Positions 45,200 to 57,739 of a DNA stretch of 64,000 bases are shown one piece after another. The stretch lies in assembly GCA_905221605.1 (NCBI GenBank), contig CAJNDS010002801.1:188001-252000 (forward strand), written 5' to 3'. Source of the stretch: Symbiodinium natans (Eukaryota > Sar > Dinophyceae > Suessiales > Symbiodiniaceae). How positions within the stretch are numbered: the first letter of the stretch is position 1; each line of letters opens with the position of its first letter. A model generated the notes under the pieces. The model worked only from the letters and a program-made list of their open reading frames with translations, was not told where the DNA came from and made no database searches. Position numbers and translations under genes: made by a program.

Positions 45200-48100
45200 C
45201 TCGGTTCTGTTTGTTTGTGCCTGCGCATTACCCCAGCCCCCCACCCCACCCCTCCCGCCGCTGCGCCCCCCTTGGTCCGCGGTTTTGCTTGTGGCAGTGC
45301 CCAACCCAACATTCTCAAACACAATCCTCGTCTGACGGATTTGGAACTCATAGGTGTGTGGAAGCAACTACTCTTGAAGTTTCGGGGGTAGGCCCTGAAA
45401 CCCCAAGGAACCGCCCGTCTGTGAAAGGTTGTGTTATGTTGTGTTCAGTTTCCTTGAACAGCTTCCCCATCTCTTCTGATATGGTTACTGCATGGATGCT
45501 TGTTGACGATCATCAATCGGCAGATGTCGCACAAGATAATGTGCACATGACAAACATCCAATTCACAAGTTCGACGCGCTAACTTGCGCAGCTCCCGCAA
45601 TGTGCCAAGCCCCAATAGTACGCGCCTGCGCACTCCAAACGACGCTTGCCCAGCTTCTCCCCCATATGTGGCGCGGCAAACCAGCCCATAAATATGCAGA
45701 AAGGCACAGGTCACGTAAATCTGGAGCTAGCAATCGCTCATCGCTCCATCAGACAAGCCGCTGCAGAGGCCACTTGCTCTGCGAGCTCAGCGCTCCTCTT
45801 GCTCTCCAGAGTCGAAATGCTGGATTCATGGTCCTGCGGTCAGCATCGGTATCAATGTGCCACTTTCAGCAGCATGTCAACTCACTGTTGTGAATCTTCT
45901 TGGCTTCACATGTCACTCAAAGACGATGCCAGGGCTTAGAAGAGCCACATGCGTGCAAAGTGAACAACCGCCGAAAAGGATAAACGAGGATCATCCTCCT
46001 TCTTCTATTGCCCTCCAGACTCCGATGCCTTTAACGCTTCAACCACAGGCATCCTGAGGCAGTGCCCAGGACAGCGATTTCGGCGAGATGGTGACCTGCA
46101 GAATCAATTACCAGGCCCTTCATCGGCTGCGATTTTCTTGAGTCTTAAGTATTCTTAAGTGTTGGTTGTCAGGCCTTTTCAGGAGAGCATGGGCTGGCGA
46201 AGGCATGAGTTGTCGTCACACTGTCAAACTCCATTCAACACAGCACAAGACACCACCCCACGGCTAATCGAAAAGGGAACATGCCCACATGGGGGGTCTG
46301 ATCTAGATTAATGGTGTCTCCAAGCACTCCGGCTCTTGTTCCGGCCTTTCTGTCCGAGCTCTTTGTGGAGTCGGTTCTGGTGGCCATGGCAGCCGTCGTG
46401 GTTCCACGATCGACTGATGACGACTCCAACGTCCGGAGCACGACACAACTGAATCTGAAACTCATGACCTATGTGTATCAGCAGGCTACTGGTTCTGCTG
46501 CCAAGGGCGCCTTCACCTTGCCAAGAACCTCAAGAGCCTTACGAGCCTCAAAGATCCTGTCTCTCCCAATTCGAGTGGCCTTGACTGCTTGGCTACTGGA
46601 AGGCCAAGCGGCTGTGCTTGCTGCTGTGTCTTAGTCAGCCACCACCACTCACCGAAGCATGGGCCACAGAGGGCTGCAACATGTAAATTCCGCAAGCCCG
46701 GCAAAGCCTGGCAAACCCCAATCTTCAGTGAAAGCTTTAGGCAGGTGGCGCGGCGCACTCTGCGCCCCCTCCGAAGGTGCTAAAAGCCCTGTAGCTTTGT
46801 CTTTTTAAACCACCCAAAGCTGGCATGGCCAAGAGCTTTCTGAAGGTCAGCCCTCATCCTTATGATTTAGAGGCTTCGACAGTTCTAAAGTACTCAAACC
46901 CCTTGGTCCCGAATCCGTTCCTGCAACGCCCTTCCCGACGGAGACCTCCAGGTCTATAACCTGTCCGAGTTTCTGCCTGGCAAGAGCCGTATGAACATTT
47001 ATGAACCAACAAGTTGAGTAGGACCTGAGTAGGACAGAAAAGGGGGAGTGGGATCTATATGACCTGGGATTTCCACTCTGGCATGTGCCACAGTCTCGGC
47101 ACGCAGTGATGAAGCCAAGAACAGCTCAGGAGATGCCAAGGTTGGCTATTTCTTCAAGTTATTGCACTGAACGACGGCCCTCCTTTCTATCCAGGGGAGG
47201 GCATATAGTTCCACACTCTGTCCTAGAAACCCATTCACGGCACAACCAAGATGTCCTGGCAAGCTCTGCCAAAACCTCTGTCTTGCCGCTGCCGGTCGCC
47301 TTTGCAGGTTCTGCTGGTCATCCGCAACAGACGAAAGAGACTCAGACCAATGTCAAAATTATTGACCTCCCCGATCGTAGCCTCATCTAGGCAGATGAAG
47401 TGTGCATGTCGAGAGCCCTTGGCTCTGTCATACGCAGAGGACGCACGTTGCTAGCTTCATGGATATCGCTAGGTTACCTCATCAGTATGGGAACCCTGTC
47501 ATTGCAACACCAAAAACCCCAAATCCTCAGACAGCAGGGTGGCGCACTCCAGCAATCACGCAGACCTGCCAGGATTGTGTACTCTTGCGGAGGCCGATGC
47601 TTTGGACAGGACTAGGGCCATGGAAGTGAAACAAGAGAACATGTTTGAAGCAGCGCGAAAAAAAGCTCCACACGTTCCATCTTAAGAAAGACTTGAAGCG
47701 AAACGGGCGGCTTTGATTGATTCGCGTGCCATGAAGCAACGCACCGTCAGGCTTCAGAACATTAATGGAAGCATGAATCGTTGGCTATGGCACCATCCAG
47801 ACCTTCCGAGGGCTTCAGCACAGACATCGGCCATCTATCTGTAACAGCGCCTGATTCGCGCCTACATGCGCTGTCTACACGGTTCGACATGTATGCCGAC
47901 CTTCATCGATAAGACCGTACAGGCGGTTTCAATTTCAGAAAGCCTTCTGCGGCTTCTCGCGAAGAGTTCGTTCAGCCCATCCACGAAAAGCCTGCGCATC
48001 ACGCATCGCAGTCGCATCATGCGATGGTGCGGTGCACATCGACCCGAGCAAGGCTGCAGGCTCGAAGACTCTGCGCACTCGACTTCATCCCCGCCAAAGT

Positions 48101-48660
48101 TCGGATGCCACTCGTCCAGCACGCCTTGTAGCCACCCTTGAGCACCAGGACTTCGAAGCCATGTCTCGAAAGAAGCCTTGGGGAATCTTAAGGGCCGCTG
48201 ATGTCAACTGCCTTTCCCGTGGTCATGTGTGCTTCGCAACCGAGATGCAGCTCTGAACCCTCTTTAGGAGGCTAGCTTGGCCATCGATTGCGAGCGTAAC
48301 CCGCCTGGGCCGCCAGCCAATATCGGGAGCAAGATGCAGTGGGCATAGTGGGCAAAGTATCACGGGTTGTCGCGTAAAGCACACCGGCATCACCGCCACA
48401 TTTCAGTCCGGCGAGAAGCCACGCAACAGCTCGCAAAAGCTTCGTGCCTCGCTTGCAGTACAAGAGAACGTGCCGCCTCGCAGCCTGGCACCATGATTTT
48501 GAGAGGCAGCGGGATGCTAAAATGGGTTCTGTCGAGTCTTACTAGCATCGTCGGCTCTCTTCCAATGTCTCGAGTCAGGGCTGCAAAATTGTCCCCTGTT
48601 CCTGAAGCCATACTACAAGAACGCGGCTTGAAGTCTGACAAAGGGCCTTCTTGAATTCCC
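45200..48660. other. no confident gene
   Basis: Protein-like segments occur on both strands (plus near 46350 LVPAFLSELFVESVLVAMAA; plus near 47390 ADEVCMSRALGSVIRRGRTL after CATCTAG), but none is securely bounded. Confidence 0.35.
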
Positions 48661-48738
48661 CCGCGTGCGCATCAGCCTAGACAGCGAGGTGCATTGCGTT
48701 CCGGACTTGGTCTGCACTTGGCATAGAGTCGGCTCCAC

Positions 48739-48972
48739 TCAGTTGTGGGCCTGACGTAACAAGTCGGCTAACTTTGGATGCACGCTGTTCAAGGCCAAAT
48801 CCTGAGTTCGCATGATGCCCGGGATACTGGTGCGGCGTTCCAAACTCTGCGCGTAACGACACATTTGCAACGGGTCTCTACCGAGCCATGCTGAGCCCTT
48901 GGCAAAGGCTTCCTCCGGGCCTGCTCCACATCTTCGGCACTCAGAACTCTCGTCTCTCTCATGTGTTTCCAA
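48739..48972 (-). CDS. open frame, possible exon, unknown protein
   Basis: The C-terminal two thirds reads RDPLQMCRYAQSLERRTSIP, then GIMRTQDLALNSVHPKLADL, a convincing helical composition. The N-terminal third has a second open minus frame (FFWKHMRETRVLSAEDVEQA), so the acceptor could lie near 48900. The stop directly after the frame may be in an intron. No family is recognised. Confidence 0.3.
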   Translation of the reverse strand: METHERDESSECRRCGAGPEEAFAKGSAWLGRDPLQMCRYAQSLERRTSIPGIMRTQDLALNSVHPKLADLLRQAHN

Positions 48973-49453
48973 AAAAAGGATGGTGTGGGCCGCCTAGGTT
49001 TGCGAAGGTGGTGCCAACGGCGGCCCTGTGCAACCAGCACCCGAGGGTCTGCAAGCTTCTGACAAGCGCCAAAGTTATAAGATGCTTCCCCAGCCTCTCC
49101 TCATCATCAAGCCTGGGCCGGCCAGTCAGTCAAGTCGAAAAGCAAGAAGTGAGTGAGGCAGCTTCCAGTCCTTCAAGCCCCGAAAGCAAAGGACTCGACT
49201 CAGACAATCTCACACCTCTTCGACCCACTTCTGGCAAGAGTCAGGGGTAGGCTTTTCGCACCAGGAATGTGACCAGCAGCAAATTCCTTGGCTCCATGGC
49301 TCCATGCTCAACCTCCGGTTTGTTGGGCCTAGCCTGGCAAACAAAGACCAAGAAGTCCAAGGGTCCCCAGGAGATCGCACATCGAAGACGGTCGGAAGAC
49401 TGCCTTCAAAGGTCCATTCCTGCCCAGGCTGGCCGTGCACATCGTCGCGCATG

Positions 49454-49930
49454 TTATGGAGGCTTAGTTCTCGGCCATGCAAAGCCTATCAGTATAAACA
49501 CCACAAGCCGCAGAAGCACGAAGCCAGGCAAAGAGACAAGCAGAAGCAACAAAGGCACGCCGCACGCGCAGCAAGCGAGTATAAGCGAGTCCCGCTGTTT
49601 TTGCAGGAACTCGTCCACATCGACGGAGCTTGAGTTCGGCCAGCTGCGATCGAGCACAAACTCCTGAGGTTGTGGAGCTAAGGGCTTCGTAGCTGGGTCC
49701 GTTTGGTGGGGTGGGGGGCACCTGTCCTTCGTTTGCGGCAATGACAGGAACTCGTCCTGAAGCTGAAGAAGCTGACGGAGGACGCCGTACCTTTCCACAA
49801 GAATCGGCCCATGCCCACCTCCAGAAGTCCGATTTGGGACAAGTAGCGAGAGACCCCAGCCTAAACACTCCCAGCATGTGGAAGCTTTCCTACTGCAACT
49901 TGTCCCAGGCTGGAACTGCAGGCTGGGCAT
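49454..49930 (-). CDS. open frame, possible exon, unknown protein
   Basis: A 158-codon frame contains the protein-like segments GPILVERYGVLRQLLQLQDE and FVLDRSWPNSSSVDVDEFLQ, separated by a Pro-rich linker. A neighbouring minus-strand frame at 49861-50154 has GLAEFKDVYEGNVKRTCPAC and may be the exon before it. The last hydrophobic part (after 49560) is probably intron read-through. No family is recognised. Confidence 0.32.
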   Translation of the reverse strand: MPSLQFQPGTSCSRKASTCWECLGWGLSLLVPNRTSGGGHGPILVERYGVLRQLLQLQDEFLSLPQTKDRCPPPHQTDPATKPLAPQPQEFVLDRSWPNSSSVDVDEFLQKQRDSLILACCACGVPLLLLLVSLPGFVLLRLVVFILIGFAWPRTKPP

Positions 49931-50154
49931 GTTCTCTTCACATTGCCTTCATAAACATCCTTAAACTCTGCCAGGCCCAGGCTTCGTCCGGGGCCCAGGC
50001 CCTCTTGCACCCCGTAGCACATGGCTGGAGCCTGCACACAGCAAGATCTCGAACCGCACATGAAAGCTTCATTCCAGCTGTCCATCCCACACCCCCTCTT
50101 CACCTTCACTGCGGCTGCGGGTGGCAGTTGCTGGCACAAAGCCAGGTGTAGCAA
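49861..50154 (-). CDS. open frame with a CxxC motif, possible exon
   Basis: The frame contains VQEGLGPGRSLGLAEFKDVY, then EGNVKRTCPACSSSLGQVAV, and ends just before a TTTAG. The CPAC pair could be half of a zinc site, but its partner was not found. It is on the same strand as the frame at 49454-49930. Confidence is low because the first part of the frame looks non-coding. Confidence 0.28.
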   Translation of the reverse strand: MLHLALCQQLPPAAAVKVKRGCGMDSWNEAFMCGSRSCCVQAPAMCYGVQEGLGPGRSLGLAEFKDVYEGNVKRTCPACSSSLGQVAVGKLPHAGSV

Positions 50155-51150
50155 CCTGATTCGATGCGAAGTGTGCTCGGTATGACTTGGACATTGCGCA
50201 ATTGGGTTCGTTCAACTGGTGACGGTTTGGAAGGCAAATTGCTGCGGGCATTCATGGGCCTTCGAACAACCTACCTGAGCCTTCCCTGGTGTGTGGTCCA
50301 CGATGATCCACACCCAACTAACAAGCCCTGAAGTCTTCCAGACGCCAAGATGCCTGATGCCGAGACAGCCACGCCGCAGTAGCCAACAGCAGAAACCTTG
50401 CGCAGGTTGCAAGAAGAAGATCGAGAGCGCACACAGGGCCTTATATACCGAAAAGGGCTTAACGGGATGCTGAAGAGGGTCGGCACCAAGCCTTCTTGGC
50501 TTTGGCCATGTGTTCACTCAAGAGGCTTCAAACCCAGCTACCTTTTCCCCAGGTCCCCCCTCTCTGATCAGGTTTTGGAGAATTTCTCATCCAAGCCCAG
50601 CCTCCATGCGTGGGGCCCAGCGCGTGAGGGCATTTACGCAGGCCCACAGCTACGTTTTTTGAGTCTTGACAGGTGCTTTTTGGGGATGTCAGGTGTTATG
50701 ACTTCGCTTTCCAGGCCTCAACTTTGCGCAGCCTGTTCTTTTTGAGCCCATGTGAGTGAAGATGTTCTTTTCATGCTTGCTGAGGCAAACTTTGGGCAAC
50801 CAAGCGCCGACGTGTCATCAACAGCCCCAGAATAAGATGCGGCAGCAAGGCCATTTCGATCCACGTTCACACCTGGCGCAATGGAAAGAAGCACACACCC
50901 TGGTCCACCTCTGAGACAAGAGGGGCTTTTAGCCGGCCAAGCCTTAACTTAAGGGCTGCGCCACGCAAAGCGCCTCGCTGTGCCTCTTCAGGGGTCAGCT
51001 CTTCGACCTCCAGGCGCCAGGGAAAGCCTTGAACACAGGCGCTTCTGGGGGCAAAAGACTCTCGAAAGGCAAACCCCCCCCCTTCTGCTCGTTTGGCAAC
51101 TACAGGGCTCTACGCAGCCGGTTTGATTTCTGCACCTGCAAGACTGGCAG

Positions 51151-51310
51151 GGGAAGAGATACCCAAGTCAGAGGCAGCCTGGGTGCAGTGCATGCAAGTC
51201 CGGTTTGTGCCGCATTTAGTCTGGGCCATGGTCAGGCAACTTGCGAAAATAGGCGCGAAAATGTCCATTTGTGAGACATATAGGGACCAAATGGGAGCAA
51301 TAACGGTCAG
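51151..51310 (+). CDS. splice-flanked exon, unknown protein
   Basis: A 160-nt open segment begins after AAGACTGGCAG and ends at a consensus donor, GGTCAG|GTGAGC. It encodes EEIPKSEAAWVQCMQVRFVP followed by HLVWAMVRQLAKIGAKMSIC. It is rich in aromatic and basic residues and reads like real protein. The family is not recognised. The antisense strand also has an open frame. Confidence 0.4.
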
Positions 51311-52098
51311 GTGAGCATAGGACTGGCAATATGGGCAGCTTAGAACCCTGAATTTGAAGAGGCTTGCCGACTTCCGCTCACCGAAGCTCCCACGACTTCT
51401 AAGCGCTGTCACATCTCTGACCTTCAAAGCTCTCGCGCGCACTCTTGCGCGCACCCGCACCAAGTCACATGCGACAAGAACTGCTGATTGCTGAGGCCGC
51501 AGGTCTTCACAGCCCGAATTAAAGTATATGATTCGGATACACTGCATTAACACGATGGCTAGGCCCTCGAGTCCCCAGTATTCGTAGTCAAGTAGTCGGG
51601 TTTTCGGCTGCTTCTGATGTAGGCTCTGGGTTGCGCTCCGCAAGTCCTCTACACATCAGCGGCCTCGGCAGTATAAGTAGAGTCTGCGACACCTGTGCGA
51701 ATTGCCAGTGAAACATAGCGGTGTAGCAGCATACATCGCCCCTACTCAGCTGAATCGGGGCAGAAGATCCAGCTGCCGCACTGCGAATTCGATCCCTGGT
51801 AGAGCGTGTCACAGCTGCAACTTGCAAGAAATGCCTTTCTTCGCATCCTTTTGGATGAGGACACAATTAAAATCACAACACAATCTAGCACGTAGCTGCT
51901 ACTTCTGCTTGGCCGGTTCACCGCGCCACAGGCGAAGCACCATGTGGCAATTCCAACCTGCGCAGGCGGGCACCACCATCTTTGCGACACTTGCTGTGGG
52001 TCCGATGGCTCGTGAGCACCACCCGTGACGGTTTGACATGCGCGGCAAAGTTGCATAGCAAGACTTTAGAGTTCGACCCTTCCAGCTAGCACTTGCAG

Positions 52099-52338
52099 TT
52101 TGCGGGCCTAGCCTCGACCATCACCATGGCCGGGTGTCCCGGACAGCGCTTGGGGGAGGTCCCCTTGCTGGCGTACCTTGCAGCTGCCCTCTACAGCATT
52201 CCTGACACGAGGATATACTTGCATCTAAACCTATCTAGACAGCATCAAGTTGAGTTTCGGCCACATCTTATGAGACTTGTGGCCAAGCTGCATGCACTGT
52301 CCCCTCAAACTCTGGAGATGCCCTCACAACAAACCCAA
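52099..52338 (+). CDS. splice-flanked exon, unknown protein
   Basis: A 240-nt segment (80 codons, phase 0 at both ends) lies between GCACTTGCAG|TTT and CCCAA|GTGACT. It encodes FAGLASTITMAGCPGQRLGE, then VPLLAYLAAALYSIPDTRIY and further protein-like sequence (HQVEFRPHLMRLVAKLHAL). The exon at 51151-51310 is on the same strand but ends in another phase, so a further exon would be needed between them. The family is not recognised. Confidence 0.4.
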
Positions 52339-52399
52339 GTGACTAGACACGCACGGCCCTCCTGAAAGCCAGCTAAAACTGGAAATCCAGCATCTCCCG

Positions 52400-55080
52400 C
52401 ACCGCCGATGCATTCAGGAGGCCTGCAGGCCGAGAATCCGGCGCAGCCTTGACCGGGGAGGGAGCCTGCGCTGCCAGATATCTGAGATCACGAACCCACC
52501 AAGCCCCGCAGTATCGTAGAGTGTCCTGATGTATGCTATAGCCCTTAGGCGGAAAGAATCCGAGATGCAACTGCGCATCAACAATCGAGAGCTACATCGT
52601 AACCGGCGCTTCACCTGCACCCACAAGCCCAACTTCCGGCCCTCAACTATAGCACACCCGACTAAACTCAACTCGACTATGGACATAACATGTGACTGCT
52701 CATGCGGCTTCCTGCAACCCCCACCCCCCCCCTCAAAAAAAAAAACTGGGGCAGCCTCAAACTTCTCGGACCCCAGATCATCCATTCCGCATCCCGAACC
52801 ATCCGAAACTGTAAGCCCTTAGGCATCTCTAGGCCCACAGACCGTTGTCCAACAAAACAACCTTCAAGGCTCGCGGAATCTCATGGACACATGCAGCACC
52901 TGCCTGCGCTCGGCCTGAGCGGAGAGCAAACGCGCCCATAATCGTTCATTGTAGTACAGCACTGGAAGGCACCCCTAGGCGAAGTTCAGGTCACCTCTGC
53001 AACCAGACGCACGCTTGACTACAGGCCGAGTGGCAAACTGGGATGTGCCTTGCTGCCTGGTTCTCTCCAAACTTGCGCCCACAATGGGGACAAGGGATCC
53101 GTCCGTCGAGATCCTTGGACTCTGATCTCATACAGCCCGCACGTCGGCAGACAAGCTCGGAATATATTATCCATTCATGGCGTGTCCCGGCATGGCGTAG
53201 CAGGCTGATCTTTTGTGGCAGCTGCTGGTTTTGCTAATCAGCTGCTTGCGCCAGTTGAGGATGTTAGCAAGCGCAAGACGCCAGAATCGCCAAACCCTGT
53301 TCGGCCAGGTGGCGGCGGCCTCACCCGGCCCCAGAGATCGGCCCCGGACATAATCTGCAGGGCAGTGCAGCCATTCTGTGCACAGTAAAAAAAGACACAC
53401 AGGGCAACCACAAGTCAAGGCCAAGAAAGCTCCTGGAAGTTCGGCGGGGAAATAGGGGGTTGGCGGCGGCTTGCCCTCCAAACGGAACCCTGACTCACCA
53501 GTAGCAAGGAGAAGTGCATGTGCTCGACACTCAAGGGCTCCCTGTGCTCGTAAGTCAAGCTGGGCGAACACTCCCCAGACATTCCGGAGCCCCCCACCTC
53601 CCACCCCGTGCTGAAATACAAGCACTGCAACCAGATTGCTACAAGTACTGCACCGGCACCACCTTAATCACATAAGTGTGTTGAGCATGCCGCCCCAAGC
53701 CCCTGCACACGCTTCTTCCAGGGGACAGCCGCGCCGCGCTGCGCGCATGGCGAGACGTAGCGCGCGGCTCTGCTGCCGCCAGCTGCTCGCCACCTTCACC
53801 TGTTTGGTCCGTGGCTTCGAGAGTCCTTCTATTTTGCACATATTTGCATACAACGGCTGCTGCCGCAAGTGCACTATGCAACAAGAGCAGCTCCCTATTC
53901 ACATGTTCAATCTGCTTTTAACGTGAGGTGACGAGAGGCCTCTCGGACGCGGGCCCTCCGCCGAAGAGCATCCGCAGGCATACGCTGGCGCTGCGAGTCG
54001 AAGGCCTGTCTGAACTGTGAACTGGAGTGTCTCGGCTCTCTCTGGGCAGCTACACGATCTCACACAAGGCTTCTTTTTCACGATGTTTTTTGAATTGGGT
54101 TTAGCACGACACCCGAAGCTGGGGGCCGCCTTCCGCTGCTTGCGGAACACGTTGACGCAGACGCGTGCGTGTGTGGCCAAGGCCTCCTCTCGGAACCTCA
54201 CAGCTGAAGAGCGAACTGAGAACGTGAACTATGCACAGATACGCAGCTACACGTAGCTACACCCCCTAGCGCACAAACGCGAGTTGCGATACTCGCAGGC
54301 CGCAATGGTCTTCACGCACAACCGCGGTCATCTGCGGTCACACTATGGTCACCTGTGGTCCCGAGATGTGCCAAGAAGCCTCCGGCCGCAGTGCGGGCAG
54401 CCAGTCGTGGGCGCATCCTTCTCTACACGCGCCCCGTATGCACGGGTGAGGATGCCTTCCGTCGCCCGCCAGGCCTGACAACTCTCGCACGCACTGCTCT
54501 TCCCAGAACGGCAACGAGAAGAACAAAGGGCCTTGTCAATAGAGCTTCAAGAAAAGGCATCCACTTTCACATGAAGACAGAGCACAAGGTGCAAAGAGGA
54601 TGCAAAACAAGTGGCAAAAGGGTAGCCCAGCCTTCAGTCAGCAGAGACCTATGCCCTTGAGGCAGCGTGCCTCCTTCGATTGCCAGTCCAGGCTCTGAAC
54701 CGGGCCATTTCGCCGCCGCCGCAAAGGCTGCGCGCCGCCTCGAACAGCGGCATAGCCACGCAATCATAGTGAAATGCATGAAGTATTTGGAGCTGCGTCT
54801 ATTGCGAGTCATTTACCTTGCGAAGGTTTTCCCGCAAGTTGGACTGAGCAGGATGCCGCTACGAGCGCAAAAGCAAGCTCGACGCTGCAAGCTTGAGCCC
54901 CTTATGGAAACACGGCTCCGAAGCAGCAGGCTGCTTGAACAAAGGACGACTGGCAAAACAACTCTTGTCGACCCCGTTGACTCCGCCGACAAGCTCTAAT
55001 TGGCAATCTCACCTTCCCCTGTTTCAGGCTCATTGCACCTTTCGGCAGAGTTTTCGAGTATCCGTGTCCCGGAGCTGCTC
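52400..55080. other. no confident gene
   Basis: Open frames on both strands. A plus segment near 54670-54990 (AAAAKAARRLEQRHSHAIIV) and a minus segment at about 53333-53385, with good acceptor TGTGCACAG and donor GG|GTGAGG, are the best of several ambiguous signals. Confidence 0.35.
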
Positions 55081-55086
55081 ATTGTC

Positions 55087-55560
55087 TCACGGCTTCCGAA
55101 CTCGACAAATCCCCGAACTCTCTCTTGCGAGTGGGTCCATTTGAAGGAGAAGGTCGAGCTTCTCCATTTTCGCCCACCCAATGCCGGAAACAATCCTTCT
55201 GGGTATGCACTTCTTTGACGCCAGGTTTGCCCCTGATGCACCAGGGCCCTCACACGTGGAGCCACTTGGTGACCGCCCGCTTTCCAGGAGGCCGATGGCC
55301 AAAACCCATCTTTCCAGGTCTGGCAGAACAAACCGTTCTGACACGTGGCGCAGCCGGAGTCCTGTTGACATGGCTTCGAAAAATTCGGGCATGTTCTCGT
55401 AGACCAGAGCTCTGCATGGGCAAACCCTCCTGAATCCTGTACGCGGAGCCGCGGAGCAGCCCCCAAGACTGCGTTTTGCCGCTGCTTCTGCTGTCGTCAT
55501 TCCCGCAGCCGTCTTGTGGGCCACAGCACGCATGTCAGCGCTTGCAACAAGGACCAGCAT
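55087..55560 (-). CDS. open frame, possible exon, unknown protein
   Basis: A 157-codon frame has a convincing middle, ENMPEFFEAMSTGLRLRHVS, then ERFVLPDLERWVLAIGLLES. The start is Ala-rich and the end (after 55300) is less clear. A second minus frame is open across the same bases. No family is recognised. Confidence 0.3.
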   Translation of the reverse strand: MLVLVASADMRAVAHKTAAGMTTAEAAAKRSLGGCSAAPRTGFRRVCPCRALVYENMPEFFEAMSTGLRLRHVSERFVLPDLERWVLAIGLLESGRSPSGSTCEGPGASGANLASKKCIPRRIVSGIGWAKMEKLDLLLQMDPLARESSGICRVRKP

Positions 55561-55599
55561 CTCTCTTCCTCAAGGCGCAGAAATAGTCGTCACTCCCAC

Positions 55600-55696
55600 C
55601 TCTGCATTCGTTGAACTCGAAAGCATTCCAAGAAACTCCCGCGCGAATCTGAGCTTGAGGTTTTTAACCTTCGCACATGGCCGACAAATGACGAAC
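55600..55696 (-). CDS. splice-flanked exon candidate, unknown protein
   Basis: Between CCCAAAAAAG|G and GCAGAG|GTGGGAG the minus strand encodes FVICRPCAKVKNLKLRFARE, then FLGMLSSSTNAE. A (TG)n run on this strand lies just upstream of the acceptor. The plus strand is open too. No family is recognised. Confidence 0.3.
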
Positions 55697-55929
55697 CTTT
55701 TTTGGGGGGCCACACACACACATACACACAGTAGGCTACTGTAACTAACTCGTCCGCGCGGAATCAAGTCCACGGACCTCTGCTTGCCGCCGCCCAAGGG
55801 CAACCACAAAGCAAAGCCTATGTACGCGTCGAGCCATGTCGAACTCTTGGCCCTGAAACCACAGCCACTTGCGACAAACTGAGGTCGAGACTCGAAGAAC
55901 GCACCAGCTTCTTGGAGGGCGCGTTCGAG

Positions 55930-56010
55930 GGCGAGAGCTCTACGTGCTCTGCCGAAGGAGAAGCCTGACAACTTATGTGCCTGATGTAATAGATGTAGCG
56001 GAGAAGTACA
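55930..56010 (+). CDS. exon candidate ending at a strong donor
   Basis: The plus frame reads RRRSLTTYVPDVIDVAEKYK and is followed at once by GTAAGAAAGG. The segment is less G+C-rich than its surroundings. The acceptor is not fixed; candidates are GGAG|GGCG and TCGAGG|GCG near 55920-55930. A minus-strand frame overlaps it. The family is not recognised. Confidence 0.27.
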
Positions 56011-56295
56011 AGGTAAGAAAGGGCATGCCGGGTTCCAAAAAGAATCCAAGTCGGGACGATTGATGAAGCGAATCGGGAAATGGGACATCCTCAATATGCC
56101 AGCCCGGACCAAGTCCAGACAGAACTGACTATAAGCTACCTGCCCCACCCAACCTTGCAGGCTGCTTCACCATACACCAGACGTACAACCGAAGCTGAAG
56201 CCATTAATTGTTCTCACCCCCCTCACTGCGACTGCCGGCGTGTGACGGACCTCAGCCGCTGCGCACGGGGCAGCGGCGGCAGAGAAACCACGCGC

Positions 56296-56346
56296 TGCTG
56301 TTGTTGCTGCTGCTGCCGCGCCGGCTGCTGCTGCTGCTGCTGCTGC
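56296..56346. repeat. CTG triplet repeat
   Basis: Two blocks of CTG/TTG triplets separated by CCGCGCCGG. It could encode poly-Gln on the minus strand, but no convincing exon surrounds it. Confidence 0.85.
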
Positions 56347-57036
56347 GAGGGTGAGCCTGTGACAGCCCGGTGGAATTGGAAGGACAAGTGAAAAGGGCTA
56401 TAATCTAACTGACTCCTTGTGCGACAGCATCGAGCCTATTTTTGCTAGTGTTGTGATATGGTACATCGGTACTGCATTTCGAGGGGTTGAGGAATCGATC
56501 GTCACGGTCTTGGCTCGTGCTCCTTATTGTTCCTCTGACACTTCGTCAGGCCACACATGCGCAACAAGACGGATCGTGGTGAACAGGGCGAAGGGACTCA
56601 AACTCAAACGATTGCTCTTCCTCCTGCCAGCTGTTGCTGCAGCCCATCTGATCTAAATCTCGCCTCGGCCCGGGTCTGGCCGTCAGAGGTTCCCTAAGGG
56701 ACCCCCGGGTTGTAATCGAGCACGGACAGGAATTTCCTTTTCGGGCCCACACCCTAGGGCCCCAGCGAGCCCCTTGAGAAATCTCTGGGGCTGCTAGGGG
56801 ATCCCCAGGACGTTGCCAACGCCAAGTCAAATCGGGCAGTAGTGATTTTGCAGATGAAGTTGGCAACACTCGAAAATGGCGAGGGGGAAGCTTGGGCGAA
56901 GTCTTGCTTCACATCGAGTCGGCAGCGTCAAAGGAGTAAGTACAGAAGTACTTGAAGAGATGGGTTGATCTAATGCGCTTCCAACAAACCGCGATACACT
57001 TTCCTGCGCCCTCTATCGCGACTAGCGAGCTTTCTA

Positions 57037-57211
57037 CTATTTCGGGCAGATGTTGAGGCTTTGGTAGCACGACCGGCTCGTTTCTGGCATCGATCCGAAT
57101 GACTTCTCCCTGAGCCCGTCGCTGCCACCCATGGCGGCCACCAGCCGGGCACTCGCAGAGCCAGTCCGCCGGCTCTCCCGGTCCAGTTTGCTGAGGACCT
57201 CCCAGCAGGCA
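57037..57211 (-). CDS. candidate terminal exon, unknown protein
   Basis: A long pyrimidine tract on the minus strand (57215-57257) leads to CCCTTTAG|T, a very good acceptor context. The frame after it reads ACWEVLSKLDRESRRTGSAS, then ARLVAAMGGSDGLREKSFGS, and ends in a stop after 57 residues. The polar, Ser/Arg-rich composition suggests a disordered C-terminal tail. No family is recognised. Confidence 0.35.
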
Positions 57212-57739
57212 CTAAAGGGTGTGGGGGGGAGGGGGAAGGGGAGGGGAGGGGGGGGTATTGGAGTATTGGGAATATCGAGGAATACTGAGGGGTTTTCAGG
57301 TCTTGCATGGGCCTCGGCTGTGAGCCGCGGCGCTGAGCTCGGCAGAGGTCCGGGTGCCAGCGGCGGAAGTCCTCCGGTCACTGGCTTTGGATGGCGAAGG
57401 TTGAAGGCTGGTTGATGTCGGTGATCTTATGGCGGGGAGTGCGGCAGGTTCCGGAGGGTGACTAGCGAAACCGATCACGTCCGAATGTGTTCAGTGGAGA
57501 GACATCGAGGCGAATCAGCTTCCGCTTGCCCAAAGACGCGAACATGACCATCACCGTGATGTAACATCAGCGGCTTGCACGTCCGTGATCGCATACGGTC
57601 GTTATCTGATGGGTTTGAGCACCTATGGAAGTTTCCAGGGTGAGGGTTACTCTGATGCTACAGCAAGCCTTGTGAGAGTGAAGCCTATGCTGGCAAAAAG
57701 GCGTAAACCGTTTCCCGTGCTCGGAAAGATCGCCTGCAC

